The position numbers were made by a program, and so were the translations under genes. A DNA stretch of 64,000 nucleotides, from positions 80,824 to 144,823 of the forward strand of contig NZ_JAIQDW010000013.1 in NCBI RefSeq assembly GCF_020026925.1, given 5' to 3'. This document shows positions 17,678 through 26,932 of this stretch, piece after piece. A model generated the notes under the pieces. The model saw only the letters and a list, made by a program, of their open reading frames with translations, made no database searches and was not told where the DNA came from. Each line of letters begins with the position of its first letter. Position 1 is the stretch's first letter. The stretch is from Flavobacterium hibisci. GTDB lineage: Bacteria; Bacteroidota; Bacteroidia; Flavobacteriales; Flavobacteriaceae.

Positions 17678-18871
17678 TTATATAACTTTTAACATTTTGC
17701 CTACAAATACAAATGCTTCTATTGCTCTGTCTAAATGTTCTTTAGTATGAGCTGCAGATAACTGTACCCTAATTCGTGCTTTGCCCTTAGGAACTACAGG
17801 AAAAAAGAAGCCAATTACATATATTCCTTTTTTTAGAAGCTCATTAGCCATCGTTTGGGATAATTTTGCATCGTATAACATCACAGGAACAATGGCTGAA
17901 TCCCCATCTATAATATCAAAACCTGCTTTTTTCATTCCTTCTTTAAAGTAACTGGTATTCCAGGCCAATTTATCTCTTAAAGATGTATCTTTTTCCAGGA
18001 GTTCAAAAACTTTAATTGAAGCGCCCACTATTGCGGGAGCTAAAGAATTTGAAAACAAATAAGGACGTGAACGCTGGCGTAGCAATTCGATGATTTCTTT
18101 TTTGGCAGTAGTATATCCTCCCATTGCACCTCCAAGAGCTTTACCGAGGGTCCCCGTTATGATATCAACCCTTCCCATTATCCCTTTTGCCTCAAGGGTT
18201 CCTTTTCCTGTTGCTCCAATGAATCCGGCTGCATGACATTCATCCACCATCACCATTGCATCATATTTATCTGCAAGGTCACAAATTTCATCCAGTGGCG
18301 CTACAAGTCCGTCCATAGAAAAAACACCATCTGTAACGATTAATTTAAAACGTGCACCAGCTTCATTAGCCTTAATCAATTGCTGTTCTAAATCTGCCAT
18401 GTTACTATTTTCATAACGATAACGGGCAGCTTTACACAAACGTACCCCATCAATAATAGAGGCATGGTTCAGACTATCTGAGATTATAGCATCATTTTCT
18501 CCTAATAAGGGCTCAAAAACTCCTCCATTAGCATCAAAAGCGGCTGCATAAAGAATAGTATCTTCTGTACCATAAAAATCTGCAATCTTCTTCTCTAAAG
18601 TTTTATGAATATCCTGTGTTCCGCAGATAAAGCGAACAGATGACATCCCAAAACCGTGTGTATCCATTGCATTCTTTGCTGCCTGAATTACTTCAGGATG
18701 CGATGAAAGTCCTAAATAATTATTAGCACAAAAATTCAAAACCTTTTCCCCTGTAGAAATAGTAATTTCTGCATCCTGAGCAGAGGTTATAATACGTTCT
18801 TTTTTAAAAATCCCGTTTTCTTCAATTGCGTGGAGCTCACTTTGTAAATACTCTTTAATTTTTCCGTACAT
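17678..18871 (-). CDS. kbl: Glycine C-acetyltransferase (2-amino-3-ketobutyrate CoA ligase)
   Basis: The 397-residue PLP enzyme of the alpha-oxoamine synthase family cleaves 2-amino-3-ketobutyrate with CoA to glycine and acetyl-CoA, the second step of threonine degradation. Recognisable elements are [41 protein letters not shown] and the PLP-lysine segment [15 protein letters not shown] (about residue 245). The length and NYLGLS region fit Kbl better than BioF or KBL-like serine palmitoyltransferase. No threonine dehydrogenase is adjacent. Confidence 0.93.
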   Translation of the reverse strand: MYGKIKEYLQSELHAIEENGIFKKERIITSAQDAEITISTGEKVLNFCANNYLGLSSHPEVIQAAKNAMDTHGFGMSSVRFICGTQDIHKTLEKKIADFYGTEDTILYAAAFDANGGVFEPLLGENDAIISDSLNHASIIDGVRLCKAARYRYENSNMADLEQQLIKANEAGARFKLIVTDGVFSMDGLVAPLDEICDLADKYDAMVMVDECHAAGFIGATGKGTLEAKGIMGRVDIITGTLGKALGGAMGGYTTAKKEIIELLRQRSRPYLFSNSLAPAIVGASIKVFELLEKDTSLRDKLAWNTSYFKEGMKKAGFDIIDGDSAIVPVMLYDAKLSQTMANELLKKGIYVIGFFFPVVPKGKARIRVQLSAAHTKEHLDRAIEAFVFVGKMLKVI

Positions 18872-18952
18872 CTCAATATTTATAATATGTTAAAAATTAA
18901 TACATTAGCCAAATTAAAGCTACGTAAATCATTTAACATCTGATTAATTTTA

Positions 18953-21900
18953 TCACAAATTTACCACATCAATTTCAGCACCTATATACACCAAAGTTCT
19001 TTTTAACACTTTGTATCCTAAATCTTCAATTGCATTTTGATATTCCTGAATTTGATGCACGTATTTAGGATTTTTAGCTCCGGTTTTATAATCCAGCAAA
19101 TAAGCTTCCATATCCTTTGTCAACACAATTCTGTCCGGTTTTAAGATTTTCCCCTCCTTTTGGACTATTGTATACTCATTTAACACAGTATTTTGTTCGT
19201 TAAAACAAATACTTATCTCTGGATGGTTTACGATTTCAAATAGTGTTTTAGCAACAATTTCTTTTTGATCTTGTGTTATCAATCCATTTTCAATTGCCTT
19301 TGTAAGCGCTAATTCAATATCTGACTTATTTTTCACGAAAGCTAAAATCTCATGCACAATATTACCATATGAAATTGCCTCTTGCTGGTGTGTACCCCAC
19401 ATTAAGGCTTCACGCTGAGCAATTTTAATATTTTTCAGATTTAAAACTTCCGAAACAACCGGAATTGTTTTCAACACAGTCAGTGTTTTATCAGATACAG
19501 AAAATTTCTTTGAATTTCCAAATTCATATTCCATTTTATCAGGATCATAAATTCCTTTATGGATTAAAAATTTAATAAAAAATGAAGCCATATTACTTGG
19601 AAATTCTCCATCTTTTCTTTCTTTTAGCGATTGAGAAATAACATACAACTGCTCTTCTGCCCTTGTTAATGCTACATACAAAACATTAATATTATCTAAT
19701 AGCTCCTCTTGCTTTTTTAGATTAAAAACAGCAGAAGCATTTTCTCCAAAACTTTCTACAGCACTACTATTATCAATGAGAGCTTTCGGAACTCCCAAAT
19801 CTGCTTCTTCAGTATCCAGCCAGAGTTTATCTTTGGGTTTTCTGTTATAATCTTCTTCTGCAAAAGGCATAATTACCACCGGAAATTCTAAACCTTTCGA
19901 TTTATGAATTGTCATAATACGAACTGCATTATTTCCTTCGGGAGACGGAATACTAAATTTTTCTCCATTCTTATCCCAATAAGCTAGAAAATCAGCTATT
20001 CCTGCCTGATTTCGAATATCACGCTCCAGGACAATATCAAGAAAATATTGCACATAAGCATTTCCTTCTGAAGGGAGAATAAATTTTGATATGATAATCT
20101 CTACGGCCTCATAAAGTGATTTTTTTCGAATATTTTCAAAAGAAAGCGAAACATCAAAGGATAAAAGCCATTTTTCAAAATCATCTTCAGCTTTCTGATT
20201 CATTCCTTCTGCAATAAAATCATGAATTGGCATTTCGATCTCCTTTGCATTTCCCAGAAAATGCAGAAAATTTGCTTTTGCCTCCAAATCAATGCTATTA
20301 TTGAGATACTTCAGCAAATGGATGATCAGCCTCACTTCAGTAGCATTTTGAATCATCAATGTTTCTGATGACAAAAGCGGAACATTTTGTTCTGTCAAAT
20401 AATTTGCAATAGCGATTCCCTGATCTCTTTTACGGGTTAAAATCACTATATCTTTGTATTCAAAACCTTCATGAAGAACTTTCTGAATTGTATTTAAAGT
20501 TGTCAGAACATACAAATCTGACTTTTCAATCTCTTCTTCTTCATCTGCAAAATCATTTTTTTCAATTATAGGCAGAAAAGAAATATTTACATAACCTCCT
20601 TTTTTAGAGTTTGCATTCTGAAAACTATGATTTTCGTATAAATTTTTATAATCCTCATTTGAAAATTCAGCAGAAATTAATTTAAAAAAAGCATTATTAA
20701 AATCAATTACTTCGCTGTAACTTCTATAATTGGTATCTAAATGTTTTATAGATTTATCGGGGTTATTAAACGGATTTAAATCTTTACTTAGCTCAATAAA
20801 TTGCTCTGCTTTTCCTCCTCTCCAGCGATAAATTGATTGCTTTGGATCCCCAACAATCATCAAGGTTCCTTTATTACCTAAATCATCCTGTCCGGAAAGT
20901 GCATTATCGATCAGCGGAATTAAATTTTGCCATTGCATCTCTGAAGTGTCCTGAAACTCATCTATAAAAAAATGACGGTATCGTTCGCCTAAACGTTCGT
21001 AAATAAATGGCGCAGGCTGATTCTGGATTTCACGATGAATAATCGCATTGAATTCTGAAATTGACAATACATTTTGTTCCGATTGAATTTTAGCCAGCTC
21101 ATTACTAACTGTATTCAACAAAGAAAGTGGCGTAATATTTTTTAGAAAGGCCTTGTAAAAATCCCTTTTTTCAAAGTTTTTATAGACTTTGTCTAATATC
21201 TGAAGCAGCTGCGGAATACTATTTTCAATCAAAGCCCTGTCACTAGCCGTTTTGTTAATTGCAATATCTTCAAATTGATGAAAGGTTTTATTTTTGGGAT
21301 TGAATTTTCCGTCACGAATACTTTCTAAATGATTTGGAAAAGTCCCACGGGAAAAAGATTTTAAGTCGATTCCATTTTTATCGATTAAAGAAAGCGCCTC
21401 AACAGCTAATTGTTCATTTTCTGATTCTAATTCCTGACACAAAGCCAGCATTTTCTTTTTAATGACAACAAATTCTTCGATCGTTTTATCGTTAAAATGA
21501 ATAATTTCATTTCGATTATTTTCATTCAAAACCAAACGACCTGTTTCAAGGATTTCACGCGAAACATCCCAGCTTTTATCATCATCGGTCTTTTCCATTG
21601 TAAAATCAATCAGCAATTTAGTCAGTGTTTCGTCCTGACCTGCCTGTGCAATAATGGCGTCAACAGCTTCAATCAACAAATTTTCGGTATCCAGAGTCAC
21701 CTCAAAAGTCATGGGCAAATTTAAATCGTGAGCAAAAGCCCGGATTACTTTATGCGTAAATTTATCTATGGTAGAAATATCAAAAGCAGCATAATTATGA
21801 ATAAGATGCTTGATAATATTTTGAGATTTTGTTTTGATTTTAATTACAGAAAGTCCTGTTTCCCGGGACAAATCTTCCATCAGATCTATGGCTTTTTCTG

Positions 21901-22111
21901 AAGGTTCGTCTTTGGCAAATTCAGATAAACTTCCAACAATACGGCCTTTCATTTCATGGACTGCCTTATTCGTAAATGTTATTGCAAGGATATTTCGATA
22001 AGCATCATTTTTAGGCGAAGAAAGAATGATTTTAAGATATTCCTTAACCAGAGTATAGGTTTTTCCGGAACCTGCAGAAGCATCATAAATTGAGAAAGAC
22101 GGGCTTTGCAT
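18953..22111 (-). CDS. addA: UvrD-family helicase-exonuclease, AddA-like
   Basis: The protein has about 1052 residues from MQSPSFSIYDASAGSGKT, whose Walker A lies immediately after the start. An upstream ATG at 22144 is less likely. Superfamily 1 motifs follow: NILAITFTNKAVHEMK, FIDEFQDTSEMQW, GDPKQSIYRWRGG, TIHKSKGLEFPVV and NVLYVALTRAEEQL. A C-terminal RecB-like nuclease has LLDYKTGAKNPKYVHQIQEYQ. It processes double-strand DNA ends for recombination with the AddB-like protein. The two genes are separated by ompA and kbl instead of being adjacent. Confidence 0.88.
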   Translation of the reverse strand: MQSPSFSIYDASAGSGKTYTLVKEYLKIILSSPKNDAYRNILAITFTNKAVHEMKGRIVGSLSEFAKDEPSEKAIDLMEDLSRETGLSVIKIKTKSQNIIKHLIHNYAAFDISTIDKFTHKVIRAFAHDLNLPMTFEVTLDTENLLIEAVDAIIAQAGQDETLTKLLIDFTMEKTDDDKSWDVSREILETGRLVLNENNRNEIIHFNDKTIEEFVVIKKKMLALCQELESENEQLAVEALSLIDKNGIDLKSFSRGTFPNHLESIRDGKFNPKNKTFHQFEDIAINKTASDRALIENSIPQLLQILDKVYKNFEKRDFYKAFLKNITPLSLLNTVSNELAKIQSEQNVLSISEFNAIIHREIQNQPAPFIYERLGERYRHFFIDEFQDTSEMQWQNLIPLIDNALSGQDDLGNKGTLMIVGDPKQSIYRWRGGKAEQFIELSKDLNPFNNPDKSIKHLDTNYRSYSEVIDFNNAFFKLISAEFSNEDYKNLYENHSFQNANSKKGGYVNISFLPIIEKNDFADEEEEIEKSDLYVLTTLNTIQKVLHEGFEYKDIVILTRKRDQGIAIANYLTEQNVPLLSSETLMIQNATEVRLIIHLLKYLNNSIDLEAKANFLHFLGNAKEIEMPIHDFIAEGMNQKAEDDFEKWLLSFDVSLSFENIRKKSLYEAVEIIISKFILPSEGNAYVQYFLDIVLERDIRNQAGIADFLAYWDKNGEKFSIPSPEGNNAVRIMTIHKSKGLEFPVVIMPFAEEDYNRKPKDKLWLDTEEADLGVPKALIDNSSAVESFGENASAVFNLKKQEELLDNINVLYVALTRAEEQLYVISQSLKERKDGEFPSNMASFFIKFLIHKGIYDPDKMEYEFGNSKKFSVSDKTLTVLKTIPVVSEVLNLKNIKIAQREALMWGTHQQEAISYGNIVHEILAFVKNKSDIELALTKAIENGLITQDQKEIVAKTLFEIVNHPEISICFNEQNTVLNEYTIVQKEGKILKPDRIVLTKDMEAYLLDYKTGAKNPKYVHQIQEYQNAIEDLGYKVLKRTLVYIGAEIDVVNL

Positions 22112-22167
22112 AAGCTTGGTTTTAGTCTTGTAAAAATAGCACATTAAATATTAAAACCAATAAATGC

Positions 22168-22222
22168 AAAATCCAAATTCTAATAGATGATGGCAATCAC
22201 ATACTATTAGAATTTGGATTTT
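22168..22222 (-). terminator. Long-stem terminator of lspA
   Basis: A perfect 19-bp stem (22168-22186 with 22204-22222) encloses a 17-nt loop. It lies 28 bp after the lspA stop codon. Its core AATCCAAATTCT resembles the AATTCCAAATT repeats at 47690 and 53660. Confidence 0.75.
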
Positions 22223-22249
22223 ATTTTTTTTTGACTTTTTAAAACAAGA

Positions 22250-22846
22250 TCAATGTTTTGGAAATGCTCTTTTATTAAAAACAAGCAAAATACCTACACC
22301 TGTAGAAATGGCCACGTCAGCAACGTTAAAAATAGCATTAAAAAATTCAAATCGCTTTCCTCCAAAAAAAGGAATCCATGCAGGCAAATCTCCTTTCCAG
22401 ATAGGAAAATAAAACATATCTACAACCAAACCATGAAACCATGTACCATACGGCTCAGGAGAAAAAGGAGTTGCTAAATTATTATAACTGCTGTCAAAAA
22501 TGACACCATAAAAAACAGAATCCAGAATATTCCCGGCAGCTCCCGCAAAAATAAGTGCAATGGCCACAACTAAATAAGAAGACGCATGTTTTTTTACAGA
22601 ATCATATAACCAGTATCCAATGCCGAAAACAGCAAAAATCCTAAATACAGTCAAAATTAATTTACCATATTCTCCGGGGATTTTAGTTCCCCATGCCATC
22701 CCTTCATTTTCTATGAAATGTATTTTAAACCAATTGAAAATCATAACCTCCTCACCTAAAATAAAATTTGTTTTTACATAGATTTTAGAAACCTGATCAA
22801 TTAATAATATTATGAATATAAGGAGATATGCTTTTCTTAATGACAT
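22250..22846 (-). CDS. lspA: Lipoprotein signal peptidase (signal peptidase II)
   Basis: The 198-residue inner-membrane aspartyl protease cleaves prolipoproteins before the lipidated Cys. Four hydrophobic segments are visible. The catalytic Asp pair is in AGNILDSVFYG and FNVADVAIS. The insertion between them is longer than in E. coli, as is usual in Bacteroidetes. It follows the DksA-like gene and ileS, a gene order common in this phylum. Confidence 0.95.
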   Translation of the reverse strand: MSLRKAYLLIFIILLIDQVSKIYVKTNFILGEEVMIFNWFKIHFIENEGMAWGTKIPGEYGKLILTVFRIFAVFGIGYWLYDSVKKHASSYLVVAIALIFAGAAGNILDSVFYGVIFDSSYNNLATPFSPEPYGTWFHGLVVDMFYFPIWKGDLPAWIPFFGGKRFEFFNAIFNVADVAISTGVGILLVFNKRAFPKH

Positions 22847-22888
22847 GTTGTGAATTTTAATGTTGGCAAAAATAACAATTAAATCAAA

Positions 22889-22912
22889 AAAAACGCCCCT
22901 GATGGAGCGTTA
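22889..22912 (-). terminator. Terminator after the DksA-like gene
   Basis: The stem AACGCTCC / GGGGCGTT is followed on the minus strand by a T run, 25 bp after the stop codon. Confidence 0.75.
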
Positions 22913-22936
22913 ATTCTTTTGTAATTTGAAGGTGAT

Positions 22937-23317
22937 TTATCTTTGCATGTTTTTAGCTTCGATACTCATTGTTGCATGAGGCACGATTTTAAGCCTTTCC
23001 TTGCCAATTAGTTTACCTGTTACTTTGCAAATACCGTATGTTTTATTTTCAACACGGAATAAGGCATTTTTTAAGTCACGAATGAATTTCTCTTGTCTGA
23101 TAGCCAACTGAGAGTTTGCTTCTTTAGACATTGTTTCACTTCCTTCTTCAAAAGCTTTGAAAGTTGGAGAAGTATCGTCTGTTCCGTTATTCAAATCGTT
23201 CATATAGGCACTTTTGATCAAATCAAGATCTTCTTGTGCTTTTTTAATTTTTGCCTGAATTATTTCTTTGAACTCTGCTAAATCAGCGTCTGAGTATCTT
23301 GTAATTTCATCTATCAT
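22937..23317 (-). CDS. TraR/DksA-family protein
   Basis: The 126-residue protein has a long N-terminal coiled coil (about 15-95, containing DDTSPTFKAFEEGSE) and a short C-terminal domain GICKVTGKLIGKERLKIVPHAT. DksA proteins enter the RNA polymerase secondary channel. The zinc-finger domain retains only one Cys (GICK), so metal binding by the usual four-Cys site is not possible. This degenerate form is what I would expect for this Bacteroidetes subfamily. It lies between lspA and ileS, 11 bp after ileS. Confidence 0.85.
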   Translation of the reverse strand: MIDEITRYSDADLAEFKEIIQAKIKKAQEDLDLIKSAYMNDLNNGTDDTSPTFKAFEEGSETMSKEANSQLAIRQEKFIRDLKNALFRVENKTYGICKVTGKLIGKERLKIVPHATMSIEAKNMQR

Positions 23318-23328
23318 GGTATTTATAC

Positions 23329-26300
23329 TTATTTTGAAATTAATATCATTGTTTTAATATCATCAAACTCAATTTCTGTGCCGTTTTCTAAAGCGTCAGC
23401 AAAAACCAGTTCGTGTGTTAATGTTTCCGATTTTATATAATCTTCATTTTTTGAAACAGCTTCTTCTAAAATGCTGTCTCTTTTTATTTGTACTTTGATC
23501 TTATCAGTAACTTCAAATCCTGAATCTTTACGGATATTCTGAATTCTGTTTACCAATTCTCTCGCAATACCTTCATTTTTCAATTCTTCAGATATGGTGA
23601 TGTCAAGCGCAACTGTAATTCCGTTTGAATTTGCAACCAGCCATCCTTCGATATCCTGCGATGTTATTTCGACGTCTTCTAATGATAAAGTTACATTATT
23701 TCCTGCAATAACAATATCTAGCGTTCCCTGCTTGTCCAACTGATTGATCTGCTCTGCAGAAAAACCTTGTATCTCCTTAGAAATCAACCCCATATCTTTA
23801 CCAAAACGTGGACCTAATGCTTTAAAATTAGGTTTAATTTGTTTTACCAAAATACCTGATGCATCATCTAAAAGTTCCACTTCTTTCACGTTTACCTCAG
23901 CTTTTACCAAGTCGGAAATAGCTTCGATTTCAGCACGCTGATTCTCGTCAAGTACTGGAATCATTACCTTTTGCAAAGGCTGACGCACTTTGATCATCTC
24001 CTTTTTACGTAGTGATAAAACCAAAGATGAGATAGTTTGCGCCTTCTGCATTTTGCTTTCCAACGTTTTATTAACAAAGTTTTCGACAAATTTTGGGAAT
24101 TCAGCCAAGTGAACACTAGCAAAATCCTCGGTTCCCGTCGAAGCTGTTAAATCACGGTATAATTTATCCATAAAAAATGGAGCAACCGGAGCGCTCAATT
24201 TACTGATTGTAAGCAAACAAGTATAAAGCGTTTGGTAAGCTGCGATTTTATCTTTAGCATATTCGCCTTTCCAGAAACGACGACGGCATAAACGAACGTA
24301 CCAGTTACTTAAGTTTTCCTGAACGAAGTCAGAAATCGCTCTTGTTGCTTTTGTAGGCTCGTAATCTTCGTAGCATTCGTCAACAAATTTTATTAACGTA
24401 TGCAGTTCAGAAATAATCCATTGATCGATTTCCGGTCTTTCGTTTAACGGAATTTCAGCTTCTTCATATTTAAATCCGTCGATGTTGGCATATAACGAAA
24501 AGAAAGAATACGTGTTGTATAAGGTTCCAAAGAATTTACGGCGAACCTCAGCAATTCCTTCGATATCAAATTTCAAGTTATCCCAAGGATTAGCGTTTGA
24601 AATCATATACCAACGTGTCGCATCTGGACCGTATTCTGCAATGGTTTCAAAAGGATCTGTTGCGTTACCCAGACGTTTAGACATTTTTTGTCCGTTTTTA
24701 TCCAACACTAAACCGTTTGAAACTACATTTTTGTAGGCCACTTTATCAAATACCAAAGTTCCGATCGCGTGTAATGTATAAAACCATCCACGAGTCTGGT
24801 CTACTCCTTCAGCAATAAAATTAGCCGGAAAATCTTTGTTTTCGTCAATTTTGTCTTTGTTTTCAAATGGATAATGCCATTGTGCATACGGCATAGCTCC
24901 AGAATCAAACCAAACGTCGATTAGATCACTTTCGCGCTTCATTGGTTTTCCAGAAGCAGAAACTAAAGTAATTTTATCAACAACATTCTTATGCAAATCA
25001 ATTAAATCATAATTTGATTCGGACATGTTTCCGATTTCGAAACCTTTAAACGGATTTTCTTTTTGAAAACCAGCTTCAATAGATTTCTCGATCGCATTGT
25101 ACAATTCTTCAATAGAACCAATAAGAACTTCTTCTTTTTTGTCTTCAGTTCTCCAAATTGGCAACGGAATTCCCCAATATCTAGAACGAGATAAGTTCCA
25201 GTCGTTGGCATTTTTAAGCCAATTTCCAAAACGTCCTTCACCAGTAGATTTAGGTTTCCAATTGATAGTTTCGTTCAGGTCGAACATTCTATCTTTTACA
25301 TCGGTTACTTTAATGAACCAAGAATCTAGAGGATAGTATAATAACGGCTCGTCTGTTCTCCAACTGTGCGGATAACTGTGCACGTATTTTTCAACTTTAA
25401 ATGCTTTATTTTCTTCTTTTAAACGAATTGCAATTTCAACATCTACAGATTTCTCCGGAGCTTTTCCTGCATCGTAATATTCATTCTTAACGTATTTACC
25501 CGCTAAATCACCTAAATGTGAGGTGAATTTCCCTTGTAAATCTACTAATGGAACCGGAGTTCCGTTTTCGTCTAAAACCAACATCGGCGGAACTTCCGGT
25601 TTTGCTTCTTTTGCAACTTTAGCATCATCTGCACCAAAAGTTGGTGCTGTATGCACAATTCCCGTTCCATCTTCTGTTGTAACGAAATCACCAGCGATTA
25701 CTCTAAATGCATTTTCAGCATTTTCATAAGGTAAAACGTAAGGCAATAATTGCTCGTAACGGATTTCTACTAAATCTTTTCCTTTTGCTTCGGTTAAGAT
25801 TTTGTATGGAATTTTTTTGTCGCCGTTTTTCACATTGTCAAAATCAGCGTCGTCTTCACTTAAGAAAAATCCTTTTCCGAATTGCTTTCCAACTAAGTTT
25901 TTAGCCAAAATAACATTTACTGGTTCAAAAGTATATTGATTGAAAGTTTTAACTAAAACATAATCGATTTTTGGACCAACGGTCAAAGCGGTGTTTGAAG
26001 GCAATGTCCATGGCGTTGTCGTCCAGGCCAAAATATGAATATCACCAAAACCTTGTAAAAAGCTTGGTAAAGTTTCCGGCAAAGTCTTGAATTGCGCTAC
26101 AATCGTAGTATCGGTAACATCACGGTAAGCACCCGGCTGATTTACTTCGTGAGAAGATAATCCCGTTCCTGCTTTTGGAGAATAAGGCTGAATTGTGTAT
26201 CCTTTGTACAACAAACCTTTATCGTAGATTTGTTTCAAAAGCCACCAAACAGACTCCATATATTTTGGTTTATAAGTCACATACGGATCTTCCATATCAA

Positions 26301-26730
26301 CCCAATAACCCATTTTTTCGGTCAAATCATTCCATACGTCGGTATAACGCATTACGGTTTTTTTACACGCTTCGTTATATTCTTCGATAGAAATCGTTTT
26401 ACCAATATCTTCTTTTGTAATTCCTAGTTCTTTTTCGGTACCCAATTCTACAGGCAAACCGTGAGTATCCCAACCGGCTTTTCTTTTTACCTGAAAACCT
26501 TTTTGAGTCTTATATCTGCAAAAAATATCTTTAATCGCACGTGCCATTACGTGGTGAATTCCCGGTAATCCGTTTGCTGAAGGCGGACCTTCAAAAAATA
26601 CGTAAGGTTCAGCACCTTCGCGAGTAGTTACACTTTTTTCAAATATATTTTCTTTCTTCCAAAAATCAAGAACTTCAGACGCTACAGTTGGCAAGTCAAG
26701 TCCTTTGTATTCAGTAAATTTTGTACTCAT
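23329..26730 (-). CDS. ileS: Isoleucine-tRNA ligase
   Basis: The 1133-residue class I synthetase charges tRNA-Ile. The HIGH-type motif is GLPGIHHVMARAIKD (about residue 56), KMSKS is DKNGQKMSKRLGN, and a CP1 editing domain with AWTTTPWTLPSN and GTGIVHTAPTFG lies between. The length and long C-terminal region fit the larger, eukaryote-like type of IleRS found in many Bacteroidetes and often less sensitive to mupirocin (family knowledge, not shown here). Confidence 0.96.
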   Translation of the reverse strand: MSTKFTEYKGLDLPTVASEVLDFWKKENIFEKSVTTREGAEPYVFFEGPPSANGLPGIHHVMARAIKDIFCRYKTQKGFQVKRKAGWDTHGLPVELGTEKELGITKEDIGKTISIEEYNEACKKTVMRYTDVWNDLTEKMGYWVDMEDPYVTYKPKYMESVWWLLKQIYDKGLLYKGYTIQPYSPKAGTGLSSHEVNQPGAYRDVTDTTIVAQFKTLPETLPSFLQGFGDIHILAWTTTPWTLPSNTALTVGPKIDYVLVKTFNQYTFEPVNVILAKNLVGKQFGKGFFLSEDDADFDNVKNGDKKIPYKILTEAKGKDLVEIRYEQLLPYVLPYENAENAFRVIAGDFVTTEDGTGIVHTAPTFGADDAKVAKEAKPEVPPMLVLDENGTPVPLVDLQGKFTSHLGDLAGKYVKNEYYDAGKAPEKSVDVEIAIRLKEENKAFKVEKYVHSYPHSWRTDEPLLYYPLDSWFIKVTDVKDRMFDLNETINWKPKSTGEGRFGNWLKNANDWNLSRSRYWGIPLPIWRTEDKKEEVLIGSIEELYNAIEKSIEAGFQKENPFKGFEIGNMSESNYDLIDLHKNVVDKITLVSASGKPMKRESDLIDVWFDSGAMPYAQWHYPFENKDKIDENKDFPANFIAEGVDQTRGWFYTLHAIGTLVFDKVAYKNVVSNGLVLDKNGQKMSKRLGNATDPFETIAEYGPDATRWYMISNANPWDNLKFDIEGIAEVRRKFFGTLYNTYSFFSLYANIDGFKYEEAEIPLNERPEIDQWIISELHTLIKFVDECYEDYEPTKATRAISDFVQENLSNWYVRLCRRRFWKGEYAKDKIAAYQTLYTCLLTISKLSAPVAPFFMDKLYRDLTASTGTEDFASVHLAEFPKFVENFVNKTLESKMQKAQTISSLVLSLRKKEMIKVRQPLQKVMIPVLDENQRAEIEAISDLVKAEVNVKEVELLDDASGILVKQIKPNFKALGPRFGKDMGLISKEIQGFSAEQINQLDKQGTLDIVIAGNNVTLSLEDVEITSQDIEGWLVANSNGITVALDITISEELKNEGIARELVNRIQNIRKDSGFEVTDKIKVQIKRDSILEEAVSKNEDYIKSETLTHELVFADALENGTEIEFDDIKTMILISK

Positions 26731-26754
26731 TTTATCCTTTTCTTAAACGAGGTG

Positions 26755-26788
26755 CGAAAGTAAGGAATTTTGAATTATTGTCCATCAA
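26755..26788 (-). promoter_or_regulatory. Possible promoter of ileS
   Basis: On the minus strand this reads TTG-N23-TACTTTCG, one mismatch from TAnnTTTG, 25 bp upstream of the start codon. Confidence 0.45.
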
Positions 26789-26837
26789 TTTCTTGAAATT
26801 TCACACTTTTATAGAGACATACCAGATCAAAAACAAA

Positions 26838-26904
26838 AGAATTGACTACTTTCTGGTACTAATCTCAAAGATAGGAGTCAATAAACCAAAAAGTAGTCAA
26901 TTCT
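26838..26904 (-). terminator. Large hairpin after the exported protein gene
   Basis: A 15-bp perfect stem (AGAATTGACTACTTT at 26838-26852 with 26890-26904) extends by TGGT/ACCA after one mismatch. T-rich sequence follows on both sides. It probably ends the transcript of the gene at 26933. Confidence 0.65.
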
Positions 26905-26932
26905 ATGTTATTTTTTTTAAAGAAATTAAAGA

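Noticed and set aside
13272..22111. CRISPR or defence-island interpretation of the nuclease and helicase genes
   Set aside because: Motifs fit AddB- and AddA-like recombination proteins, the genes between are ompA and kbl, and no spacer-repeat array is present.
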